From Asparagopsis taxiformis (taxonomy: Eukaryota > Rhodophyta > Florideophyceae > Bonnemaisoniales > Bonnemaisoniaceae), in assembly GCA_030407315.1 (NCBI GenBank), contig JALQPE010002126.1:1-64000 (forward strand): DNA of 64,000 bases, in the 5' to 3' direction. The notes under the pieces are model-generated. The model was not told the DNA's origin. It saw nothing but the letters and a program-made list of their open reading frames with translations, and did no database searches. Positions 9,570 to 19,600 of the stretch are shown here, one piece after another (position 1 is the stretch's first letter; each line of letters begins with the position of its first letter). A program made the translations under genes and the position numbers.

Positions 9570-10289
9570 TGCTCCACTCGTAGTGACCGTATGGCTCGTA
9601 CTCCGTCCTACTTTGTACCAGCGACCTTATGCCATGGGACACTCACCACCACGAGTAAGCACCACGTGGGCAGCACCTTCTATAGTTCGGTGCAATTATG
9701 TTTATCGACTATTGGTGCACAACTGTCTGGATGCATCACGATGACTAGATGTTCAAGATTGTATGAGGAGAGAAGTAGACGGACATAGATGCACGTCATG
9801 GTAATACCGGTTCGGTTTTGAACAGAGCTGCAATGCGCCGTCAATGTTCGTCAACGACCATCCAGCGAAGAAGCGTAGCATTTGGAATGTTTAGAAACAT
9901 CAGTAAAGCATGGAATGTATGAACTTGACGTAGCCTGGGGCAGGAGCGGTTGTCCAAATCTGGAACAGGTGGGCGCCGGACGGGTCTAAAATTTGGTAAT
10001 TTTTTGGGCTCAAAATTACCAAATTTTAGGACCTGAATAGCAGCTGGAAAAGACAAAGTAGAGGTACTGCTGAGGTCGGGAGCGCTCTTAGCTCATGGAT
10101 ACGCACTCGTTAGTCTGGGTTGAGAGGAAAACAATATCGTAGATCACAGAATGTCACAAGTTGTCAGTAAGCAATGGGGAAGAGTATACTGTTAGTATAT
10201 AGTATACTATGCTACAGGTGAAGCAATGGAGGAACATTAAGAAAACAATAGAAACTTTAGTTGAGAGCAACCTATAGGTGAAATCCTAC
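9570..10289. other. Intergenic with MITE remnant and hairpin
   Basis: No gene is recognised. The stretch contains the deleted MITE copy at 9987-10028 and a small inverted repeat near 10191-10209 (AGTATACT, short loop, AGTATACT). The rest is unremarkable. Confidence 0.4.
9987..10028. repeat. Internally deleted MITE, copy D (42 bp)
   Basis: TAAAATTTGGTAATTTTTTG followed directly by a CAAAATTACCAAATTTTA arm. Only the terminal arms of the palindromic family remain, and the CTGCAG, GATC and central boxes are missing. It reads as a deletion derivative of the same family. Confidence 0.8.
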
Positions 10290-10937
10290 CTACTCAACTG
10301 TGATGTAATCTTCAGTACTATCCGGTACCTCATCGTCCGACTCAAAGTCGTGTGCGAACTCGTAAGGTTTCGGCAGACGATTGGGGTCGTCACTCTGCAC
10401 CGGTGCGTAGACGAGATCATTGACTAGCTCGGAAGAATCACGTACAGCCATGCTATGGACTCGAATGGGAGGACCGTATTGTACTCCAGTCTTAGAAATT
10501 TTGTCCTTCACGAAGTCGTAATCCTGCCATCCCGCACCAGCGTGCTCTACGTCACCACGAGTCACGAGAACAGAGAAGGGTGGAATCTAAACCAATTTTG
10601 GATGGAGATGGGGCCAGACGGCCAGGAAGGCATCACGAGGGGCGTTGAGGAAGGCATGACTCCGCGGTCGTACCAGAATTGGGGACCCAACTGCACCAGT
10701 AGCTATGAAAGAATAGTCTGGGTCTGGTGCAGGGGTCCCACAATAGCGGTTCGGTTCCTCGCGTGGCGGTCCTGGGTACGTGAAGTCGAGATGCGGGATC
10801 TGACGAGTACAGTTGGAACCCGTCAGGAGCATCCGAAGTCCTGTCCTCCCAAAGCGCAGCTTGGAGCCTTTCTTGAATCCGTTCAAAGATGAAACGGAAT
10901 CCTCCAAGTGCAACATTTCCGCTATAATTGCGAGGAT
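10290..10937 (-). pseudogene. 2-oxoglutarate/Fe(II) dioxygenase-like gene, 5'-truncated
   Basis: One reading frame runs from the Gypsy-1 LTR edge (10937) to a stop at 10290, broken once by an in-frame TAG at 10587-10589. The signature fits the double-stranded beta-helix dioxygenase pattern. QIPHLDF supplies the HxD metal ligands, SPILVRPRSH forms a middle strand, RGDVEHAGAGW carries the distal His, and RVHSMAV carries the 2OG-binding Arg. These enzymes hydroxylate or demethylate proteins, nucleic acids or small molecules. The C-terminus is acidic. The N-terminal part is missing because the LTR boundary at 10938 cuts it. Because of truncation plus a stop I treat it as a pseudogene. Family call is moderately sure; substrate unknown. 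Confidence 0.6.
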
Positions 10938-11746
10938 TGTAGGACCAGCCGGGATGGCAGTCACTAAGAGAGTTCTAGAATCGCTTGCCTTGTCAGGGCG
11001 TGTTGAACCGTAACGCGCTCGTGAACTTGCGTTTCGCACGTCGCTCGGTCGCGGAGGCGATCGGGTGGTACAACGGCGGAACGCGCAGGGTCGATCGCAA
11101 CACGGGATTCGCGGGCCGGCGCAAGCCGTGATCTCAGGGGGAGATCACCGAGTAAACTCGAGCTCAACACGATCCACGCAGGGGTCGTAAATCCCTGGCC
11201 TAGCGGTATGCGACGCAACGCGCGGTCTCGCGGTGCGACGCAATTCGACAGTCGGTAAACGCGGCGCGCGCGCACGTATGTCGGCGATCGTGAGCAATCC
11301 GCACGCAACGTTGTAACGCAATCGGTCCTCGCGACGCGCTCAACGCTTAACTCGTAGCTGCGAAAGTGCTGACTGTTTATTGGTAGGGTGCGAAGCCATG
11401 CGACCACTAATAGCTAACTTACTTGGGACAGGCTGTCCTTGTGTGGCCGGCCGGCGGCGGCCGCACGCTCGCACGCAAAAAAGGGAAATATTTGGGAAAA
11501 AGACTTTCGTCATAAAAAACCCAAAAAAGGGAAATAAAGGGAAATTCGCGGAAATCGCTACACGTGGCGCGGCTCGCGGTTTCGTGGCAACGTACGCGCG
11601 CACGCGCTCGCTTTGACGCTCCGTGACACGTAATCAAGGCGCCACGCGTACGCTCGCTTACTAAACTAACTCAAACGGATGCTTGCGGACTAACGTAAAC
11701 GCGCGCGCTCGCATCGGTTCCATCGACCAACTTAAATTGCACCACA
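10938..11746 (-). repeat. Gypsy-1 3' LTR
   Basis: 809 bp. It matches 23726-24535 from TGTAGGACCAGCC to AATTGCACCACA (plus-strand reading), with the TG...CA ends typical of LTRs. Its left edge abuts the truncated dioxygenase-like gene. Confidence 0.93.
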
Positions 11747-11754
11747 CTCCCCCC
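11747..11754 (-). other. Gypsy-1 polypurine tract
   Basis: The minus strand reads GGGGGGAG immediately before the 3' LTR. This is the expected place and composition for the plus-strand primer of reverse transcription. A longer purine-rich run on the same strand covers about 11800-11885. Confidence 0.65.
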
Positions 11755-11931
11755 GACTAACTTCACAGCGCGTCCTCGCGCGAAACGTTCTTGTGCACAT
11801 CTTCAGCTCTCTTCTGTCTTGTTCTCTTCCAATCTTCTTCTTCTCTTCCATCCTTCTGCTTCTCTTCCATCCTTCTGTCTCCATTCCGTGCGCGCTCGCT
11901 CCGTTAACGCCACACGCACTCGCGCTTCGTA

Positions 11932-14769
11932 ATGTCGCGCGATAATAACGCTCTGCCGAGTTGGCTTCGCGCCGGCGCTGCGTCTCGCGACGAACCGTCG
12001 ACGCCCACGAACGCGTCTCCTCGCCCTGCGCGCATCGCGTTTCCTTCTCTTTCAAGCCCGGAGAGTCCCTATTACATGTCCATGGCGCAGGCATCCTCTT
12101 CAACCGTACCCGTACCCGCGAGCGGCCGTGGCGGCAGTGGCGTCGTCGCGTCGTCTGACGTTGTCGCTACGGTAGATGCGACCGCGACTCCAACTTCCGC
12201 GTCAGCTGCGCGTTCTGGGAGCGGCTTCCCGCTTCGTTCGGTTCCTGCGCCTGCGTCCGTTTCGCTTCCGTCGGCCGCGCAAGACGCTCCCGAGTCGATT
12301 CCGCGCGCGCGCTACGACGACCCGATCGCGTTCCGATTTATGCCACGCCCTATGCCGACGTGGGCGGAGTTGGGCCGTCGCCACTTCTTCCCGCAGCGCT
12401 TTCAATGGACGCGCATCGCTGACGTATCGCGCTATGCCGTGTTACCCGGCCACAAGGACGCGCAAGCGGTGTGGGACGCGCGGCGCGAATCGGCGTCGTG
12501 CGATTTGGCGGTCCCCGCGAACTTACCGTGCGACGCGTATTTTCTCGAGGACGAAGCCGACGAACGACTCGTACGCCACTTGGCCCGGTTGCGCGTGATG
12601 CGTCGCGACGAATTTGCGCGAGTCGACCCATGGGCCGCGGCGCCCAGTGCGGGCTTCTTACTTGACGGCGGCGTTCCGTGGAACGACGTTGAGCACGAAG
12701 GGGAGGCGAGCGTGCCATGGTTTCTTAACGCGGATATGCGCCCGGAAGCGCGGCGCGAGTTGCGTTTGCGGCGCACGTCGGGCTACTTCGTTACGTATCG
12801 CGATATCGAATTTCGCGAGTTTCCTGATGACCGCGTCGCCGCTTTCTTCCCGCGTTACGATGCGCGCGATTGGCCGGAAGCGCCCGACTCGTTGTCGGTG
12901 CCGCTTCCCTGCGTGTTCCACTACGCGCCGTCGGTACTGCTCGGGCGCGACGTTCCGGTCGAGGCTCGTTCGTATTTCTGGGCTATCGCTCTGAGCGAGT
13001 GGGTGGTGATGGTTGCCGCTGCGTGGCTTCACGTCGCTTACGTCGAGCGCCGCTTCTTGCGCTTAAACGAGAAATTGATCGCGGGAATCGAGCGCGTCGG
13101 CGTTTCGGCGATCGTGCGGGGCGGAACGTATACGGCGGCGCATCTCGAAAGTCTCTTGACGGAGCATCGCGCGTGCGCGTGGGACGAAACTCCGGTTTTC
13201 GACCTCGCGCCTGGTATGGACTTCAAGGAGGGCGGGCAATGGTTGCCCTGGAGCGCGGAGCGCGGCGTCGTCGACTGGGCGCATGGTTCGCTTGGCGTGC
13301 ACCGGCACACTGAAATTCCACATCTCCTTCTCAAGTCGCCGCGCAATCCGTCGCGCGACGCGTTTGCGCATTTAGAGGCGCGCGATGTCGTTACCGTTGA
13401 TGCCGTGTTGTCCGCGCTATCAACTAACGAACTGCACGTTATGCGCGCGACCGATTCGCGCGAGTATGCGCAGTATCTTGGCATGGCGGCTTTGTTGGCG
13501 ATCGAACGTCGGCGCTTCCGAGACGGCCGATATTCTCTTTTCTCCGAGCCACCGCGCGCTCCTATCGACGTCGAGCGACTCGACGCGGCGCTGCGCGCGG
13601 AGTACGTGAAGGTTTACAACGAGTTGCAGGCCTTGAAAGCGGCGTCTTCCGGCCACGGCGGGGCTGCGGCGTCCAGCAGTGCGGGCGACGGCGGGGCGGC
13701 GGTCAGCAGCGCGGCGAAGAGCGGCGCGGGTGACGGTGCTGCTGCGGGCAGCCGCACGGGCGCAGGCGACGCAACGGCTGATAACGTGGCGGAAAGTGAC
13801 ACGGCGGCCGTCGTCAACGAGGCGGGTGATGTTTTGGCCGAATCAGACGCGAACGTGTTGCGGGACCGGCTTGCCGCCGCCGAAAAGGGCCGGGAGGAGG
13901 CGTTGGCGCGCGTGGCGTTGCTCGAAGGGGCTCGCGACGACGCTTTGGCGCGAATGGCTTCCGCCGTGGAGGGCCGCAGCGAAGCGCTGGCGCGTCTGAC
14001 ATCGGTCGAGCAGAGCCGTGACGAGGTGCTGGCGCGGGTGACGACGATTGCGCAAGCGCGCGACGACGCTGCGGCGCGCCTTACCAAAGCGAACGCAACG
14101 CGCGACGAAGCGGTGAGTCTCGTGCACGAGGCTGAGAAGACACTTAAGGACGCGGCTGGACGCGAGGCGACGTTAGAGCGCAAGGCCGGGGAAGACGCGA
14201 CGCGGATCGAGCGGATGCACAAGGACATCGGTGACTTGCAAGAACGCGTGGCGAATTACGAACGGGCTGCCAGCGGCAATCGCGCGATGATCACGACCCT
14301 CCAAGAACGCTGCGAGGCTGCTACTTCGGCGCAGGAACGAGCGGAACGCGCGCTTAGCGATGTCGAAGCGAACCTCGCGGGCGAACGTCAACGGGGCGCG
14401 GAGCGTGTTGCGGCGGTGCGTCGGGTGTATACTGCGCGTGAACGGGAGACCGTTCGTAGGATCCAGGATACGATCGAGCGCACGCATCGCCTCGGTACGA
14501 CGCTGAATGATATCGTTGGCTTAGTGCAGCGGTCGCCCGAAACGTCCGCGGCGGGGGTGGTTCTAACAGCGAGACGCAGTCGGTCAGCGGACTTAACGAG
14601 GGAGCGGAAGGGGGAGGCGATGCATCGGTCGCGGTGGGAAGTGACGGGGCTGGTCGCGGAGGTGCGCGCCCAACGACTCGCGCTCGCGCGGGGGCCGCAG
14701 CGTCCGCGCGTCCCAGCGTTCCTCCCTTGCGTCTTGGCGTGCAAGACGGGCGCGTCGTGCGCGTGCTGA
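11932..14769 (+). CDS. Gypsy-1 antisense ORF, 945 residues, coiled-coil tail
   Basis: Open frame from an ATG at 11932, on the strand opposite to gag-pol, between the chromodomain end and the 3' LTR. The family is unrecognised. Residues 1-120 are Ser/Pro/Ala/Gly-rich. About 120-565 form a Trp/Arg/Glu-rich globular region with motifs such as RYAVLPGHKDA and AIALSEWVVMVAAAWLHVAYVE. About 570-640 is a Gly/Ala/Ser linker. About 640-870 is a long predicted coiled coil with recurring ARVALLEGARDDALARMA-like heptads. The last 60 residues are basic. Pol lies further along, so this frame is not a shadow of pol. A CT-rich leader precedes the start. Plant elements with additional antisense ORFs are known; a role here is not evident, and structural or Gag-like function is a guess. 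Confidence 0.65.
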   Translation: MSRDNNALPSWLRAGAASRDEPSTPTNASPRPARIAFPSLSSPESPYYMSMAQASSSTVPVPASGRGGSGVVASSDVVATVDATATPTSASAARSGSGFPLRSVPAPASVSLPSAAQDAPESIPRARYDDPIAFRFMPRPMPTWAELGRRHFFPQRFQWTRIADVSRYAVLPGHKDAQAVWDARRESASCDLAVPANLPCDAYFLEDEADERLVRHLARLRVMRRDEFARVDPWAAAPSAGFLLDGGVPWNDVEHEGEASVPWFLNADMRPEARRELRLRRTSGYFVTYRDIEFREFPDDRVAAFFPRYDARDWPEAPDSLSVPLPCVFHYAPSVLLGRDVPVEARSYFWAIALSEWVVMVAAAWLHVAYVERRFLRLNEKLIAGIERVGVSAIVRGGTYTAAHLESLLTEHRACAWDETPVFDLAPGMDFKEGGQWLPWSAERGVVDWAHGSLGVHRHTEIPHLLLKSPRNPSRDAFAHLEARDVVTVDAVLSALSTNELHVMRATDSREYAQYLGMAALLAIERRRFRDGRYSLFSEPPRAPIDVERLDAALRAEYVKVYNELQALKAASSGHGGAAASSSAGDGGAAVSSAAKSGAGDGAAAGSRTGAGDATADNVAESDTAAVVNEAGDVLAESDANVLRDRLAAAEKGREEALARVALLEGARDDALARMASAVEGRSEALARLTSVEQSRDEVLARVTTIAQARDDAAARLTKANATRDEAVSLVHEAEKTLKDAAGREATLERKAGEDATRIERMHKDIGDLQERVANYERAASGNRAMITTLQERCEAATSAQERAERALSDVEANLAGERQRGAERVAAVRRVYTARERETVRRIQDTIERTHRLGTTLNDIVGLVQRSPETSAAGVVLTARRSRSADLTRERKGEAMHRSRWEVTGLVAEVRAQRLALARGPQRPRVPAFLPCVLACKTGASCAC

Positions 14770-15377
14770 ATCCCGAGCGACGACGCAATCACCAAGCAGA
14801 CACGGCTTCAAGTCGTGCTCGCGCGCGCGGCGCAACGGGCAGTTCTTCGAGCCGACGCACGCGCCGCGAGGATAACGCACGCGAGTGAGCTCCTTCGTAC
14901 GCATCCGGGCTAGCCGGTAGTCCCTTCTACTCCCTTGATTAAACCTCTTGTGTTTTTGTTAACTTTGCCTTAGCCATCCTTCCTTTCGTACGCGCGGCGC
15001 GAATTGCGTTGGCGGCGCATGCGTAGGCGCGACGGTGTACCGCGCGCGACTGCGGCTGCGCCCAACGGTTCCTCGGAGTATCGTGCGGACGCCCGGGTGG
15101 AGGAGCTACTAGCCAAGGTCCGTTGCGAATTTCGTCGCGCGAGTCGCCGCTTGAAGCGGTGGTTGCCCAGTGACCGCGTCGACGCTCGGGGTCCGCGAGC
15201 GACGCGGTTAGGGGCGCGTGGGGCGAGGCGGGAGAGGGGGAGATGGGGCTGTTGGCCGGTAGGCATACGGGACGGGTGCGTTCTCGTCGCTCGTATCGTT
15301 TGCGTTTCAACGCGTTTACATTCGCGTTTCGTCCGCGCTTCGTTGCGCTTTTCGTCCGCGCTTCGTTCGCGTTTCTT

Positions 15378-15608
15378 TCGCGCCTCGTTCGCGCCTTGTC
15401 GCGTTTCGTTCGCGCCTTGTCGCGTTTCGTTCGCGCCTGTCGCGTCTCGTTCGCGCTTTGTCGCGTTTCGTTCGCGCCTTGTCGCGTCTCGTTCGCGCTT
15501 TGTCGCGTTTCGTTCGCGCTTTGTCGCGTTTCGTTCGCGCCTTGTCGCGTCTCGTTCGCGCTTTGTCGCGTCTCGTTCGCGCTTTGTCGCGTTTCGTTCG
15601 CGCTTCGG
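15378..15608. repeat. 21-bp tandem array, about 11 units
   Basis: Units of the form TCGCGTTTCGTTCGCGCCTTG alternate TTT/CTC and CCT/TTT variants; one unit is 20 bp. Each unit contains TTCGCGC or TCGCGT half-palindromes. It sits between the two convergent stops of Gypsy-1. Confidence 0.9.
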
Positions 15609-16188
15609 GGGCTGGGTCTATAATGCCCCTCGTTTTTAGCAGGCGTCTAGGTGGGTTCCCGCCCCCGGGAGTTGGGGTTCGCCATGGCCTTCCTGAACGA
15701 AGAGGACGGGCGTGTGGGTGGCATCCCCTTTCCAGCGGAGGCTTTCGCTTGCTGGTATTCTGCGTCGTTCCCTGCCACCCGTATGGTTCGTCGCGTGCGC
15801 GCGTATGTGAACAGCCAATCCGGGGGCGCCATCAGGAAGCATCTCGCCACGGCGTCGGGGCAGATCGGCGCCGTCCATTTTTGGCCTGCCCCGGCCTCGG
15901 CTCGTTTTTGGCCTATCATATTCCAGCCCCGTAAATGGCCATGCTGTATGGGCCAATCCCTCCCCCGCAACGACCAATCCAGTGTGCGTGCCTCCCTTTT
16001 TCGCGCGTAATTGCGCTGTCGGGCGTGCCCACTCCTGGGGATCCTGGCGTTGTCGGCATAGGGGATAGGAAGCGGACGGCACGTGGACTCCCGGCGCCGG
16101 TGGTCGCTCAGGTTCGCGCAGGCGCGGAAGACGGACGGTGGAACGTGATAGTTGCGCGACGAAAACGATGGCGTGGTGGCGCGACGAA

Positions 16189-16488
16189 GTGACGCTTGGC
16201 GAGTGCGCGGCGAAAGACGAACGTGATTGCGTGGCGAACGGTCAGGCGCGATCGCGTTGCGTCGAACGGTTGCGCGGCATACGATGGGAACGATTGCGTA
16301 GCGAAGGCGGCATGCGGCGAGGGCGTAGCAACAACGGCTGCGTAGTAGCGATGGCGCGGTTGCGCGGTACACAACGACAGGCGACGGTTGTGCGATGACA
16401 ACGATTGCATGGTAGCGCGGCGTTGTGACGCTTGGCGAGTGCGCGGCGAAAGACGAACGTGATTGCGTGGCGAACGGTCAGGCGCGAT
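16189..16488. repeat. 64-bp direct repeat pair in Gypsy-1
   Basis: GTGACGCTTGGCGAGTGCGC and the bases after it recur at 16189-16252 and 16425-16488, essentially identical. The DNA between contains further degenerate GATTGCGTGGCG-type words, which suggests an expanding satellite. Confidence 0.85.
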
Positions 16489-16615
16489 TGCGTGGCAAAC
16501 GGTGGCGCGGTTGCGTGGCGAGAACGACAAGCGGCGATGGGAGACTTGGCCCGCGTGTTTATCCACGCGTCGGTTCCGCTGGGCGGAACTGGCATGTTCA
16601 GCCCCTTTCCGCGCG

Positions 16616-19600
16616 TCAATTGCGCGGTGCATGCGAAGGCGCCCGTCGACTCGCGATGCGCGCGCTCGCGCGGCTAGGTGGCGTTATACGTGGGGCGTCG
16701 CCGCGTGCCGGTCGCTTTCTACGATTGCGCGGTAACGTGGCGTCAATCTCGGCGTTGCGCGCGGCGTTTTCAGAGGCGGCGCGTCCGCGGTCGCGGCGGA
16801 AACGGGCAACGATGGGCGCGGGTAGCGAACTTTCGGGCTCCCAAGTGTCGTCGCGCGGAGAAAAGCCCTTCCAGCGTACACGGAATACGGGCGCTCCGGT
16901 GTCGTCGACGCCTTCAGCCGTCAGTTTGTCAATCATGAACTCCCGCGTTCCATATCCTGCTTCAGGATTGACCTTGCGTGCGTCATCAAGTACGCGTTCG
17001 TCACGTCGCACTGCGTCGCTTGTGTCCTCCGCGTCAGTCGCCCCTTCTTCGCCGCTTGGCGTAACCGGCGCGCGCGTCGCGTTGCGCGGTGCTAGGCGAA
17101 TACGGTCGGAGCTGACGAGTTCGGGCACACCGTCGATTATGATTTCGTAAGTGTGCCCGCGGCAGCTTGTGACCGGGAAGGGTCCCGACACGGGATAGTC
17201 CAACTTCGAGGGGCGCGTCCCGTCGTCGCGCTGCGTTCGTGTCGTCGCTCCCGCGCGAGTGTCTAGATAGACCTGGTCGCCAACCTTGATGCCCCTGTTC
17301 ACCGTGCGTGCGCCGCGATCGAAGTCGCGTTTGTATCTCGCTTGCGCTTTCTTCAGCGCGTTCGCGGCGCGCGCGTACGCGTCGGATAGCTTCGCAAGAA
17401 ACTCCATGCGGAGGAACGGCGTGCTGCGAATCGTGTCGACCTGCTCCGTCCCCAGCGATACGGGGTAGCGCGTTAGCGTGAGTTCGAACGGCGACGTATT
17501 CGTCGAGCGATGTATCGCGCGGTTGTATGCCTACGCCAGCGCGTCTAGGTGCTCGTCCCAATCCTTTCGTTCTTCGTCAACATAATGGCGCAGCGTCGCG
17601 ACGATAGTGCGGTTCATACGCTCGACCTGCCCGTTCGACTGCGGGTGATAGGTAGTCGTGAATATGTTACGCGTCCCATTAGCGCGCACGTTTCCTGAAA
17701 CAGCTTCGAGCGGAACTGCGGTCCGTTATCTGAAAGCAGCGTGCGCGGCGGTCCGTAAACGAAGACCCAATCTCGGCAAAACGCTTTTGCGACGGCGAGC
17801 GCGGATACGCGTCCGAGCGCGATGAGTCGACAGAGCTTGCTGTAGCGATCGGCGATTACGAGTACGAAGCGGCGTTGGCGCGGGGTCTCGGGCAGCGGTC
17901 CCAGAATATCGATAGCGACGTCTTCGAGCGGGCGCGTAGCGGGGAATAGCTTCAGGGCGTTCGTATGGCGATATTGCGTAACGCGGTTGCGCGCGCACGC
18001 ATCGCATTGTCTCACCGTGGTGTAGACGTCTACGCTCATCATCGGCCAGTAATACGCGCGTCGAATTGCGTCGTACATGCGTCGCGCGCCCGGGTGCCCT
18101 GCAGTTACCGCGTAATGGTTCGCTCGCAGAATACGTCCTTTTATCGCTTCGGGCACAACTATCTGCGTCGCGTCGTCGAGCGGAGCGGTCCTCATTAGTA
18201 TCCCGTCGGGGGACAGGTGGAAGCGTGAACGCGGCGCGGTTTCGACGTCGCGCTTCGCGTTTTGGCAGAATTCGTCCGTCGCCTGCTCGCGAATCCACTC
18301 GTCAGTGGACACGGGCGGTTCGATGCACGACCAAGTTGCCAGTAGGCAGTCCAAGCTCGGGTAGTATTCTGCGTAGTCGCATATAGCGCGGTATCGGTTC
18401 GCGCAAAAGCGTCCGCGTGCGGTTCAACGATATTCGCGGCGTCGAAGCAGGGTATCTCGTCCGGTATTACCGTCTCGTCGCAGCTTCGCGTGGCCATTCG
18501 CGAGAGCGCGTCGGCGATAACGTGGCGTTTTCCCTTCTTGTATTCGACGTCGAATTCGAACTCGGCGAGTCGCAATCTCCAGCGCGCGAGTCGTCCTTCT
18601 GCGGACGTCATGTTCAGGATCCAACGCAACGAATTATGGTCGGTGCGAACCGTGAACTTCGTCCTTCCAAGTATGCGCGTAATAGCAAGACTGCCCATAC
18701 GACTGCGAGGCATTCGCGTTCCGATGTCGAATAGTTGCGCTCCGCGTCGTTAAGCGTGCGCGACCAGTATCCGACTGGATGTAGTACGTCGTCGTCCGCG
18801 TCCAGCTGAAGTAGCGCGCATCCGATTTGCCCTTGCGACGCGTCTGTATCGAGCACATACGGGTGCCCTTCGCGCGGTAGACGGAGGATTGGTGGAGACA
18901 ACATCGCTTGTCGCAATGATTCGAACGCGCGCGTTTGCTCCGGCGTCGGCGCGGGTAAGTTGTCTCCTTGGTCCTTCTTTAGCAACTGCGTGAGCGGCGC
19001 CGCGACGAACGCGAATTTTTCGACGAATCGGCGGTATACGTTGCAAGTTCCTAGGAAACTTCTCAGCTGCGTCTTCGTCGTCGGGTACGTCGCATCGCGC
19101 AGCGCGTCGCACTTCGTCGTCGGTACGGAGAGCTTACCAGGCGAGATAGTATGTCCCAGGTAGTCCACCGAGCGCTTGAAGAACTCGGTCTTCGCGAAAT
19201 TTCAGCGAAACGCCTGCGCGTCCGAGGATTCCCAGTATCTCGTCGACGTGGTGCACGTGCGCGTTTACGTCGGCGGAGAAGATGATTACGTCATCCAGGT
19301 ACCCTATAAGAAAATGAATATGTACCCAGGATATACCTCAGATGAACTTATGATGTACGTGAATCTCTACTGTGCGCAAGAGATACTTTGCTGATGTCCG
19401 AAAGATGAGCGTAAAGACATCTCAGTCCATCTTGGTGTTCGCTATGTGCCATCAGCTGAAGAGCGATGTTCCTTATCGTACATCAGAGGAACACCATGTA
19501 TGTCATATGATCATACGGCCATCATTGTACATCTTCGAGTCTTACTGGGGTAGACAAGGCAATGTTGCCACTTCACGTTCGCGAGCAAAATGTCGAGCGC

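Larger units (their letters stand above)
14770..16615. other. Gypsy-1 repeat-rich spacer between convergent ORFs
   Basis: About 1.85 kb lying between the stops of the antisense ORF and of pol. It holds a 21-bp tandem array (15378-15608) and a 64-bp direct repeat (16189 and 16425). Long frames here result from GC-rich repeats being open in several frames. I see no gene. Confidence 0.6.

Noticed and set aside
13614..14228. 204-codon minus-strand frame within the Gypsy-1 antisense ORF
   Set aside because: Ala/Ser-rich complement of the coiled-coil region, open because of GC-rich codons; the plus-strand frame is longer and structured.
15378..15608. Possible CRISPR array
   Set aside because: Units are directly contiguous with no unique spacers; it is a minisatellite inside a retrotransposon.
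15004..15639. Arg/Phe-repeat proteins in the Gypsy-1 spacer
   Set aside because: They arise from translating the 21-bp array, which is open in several frames.
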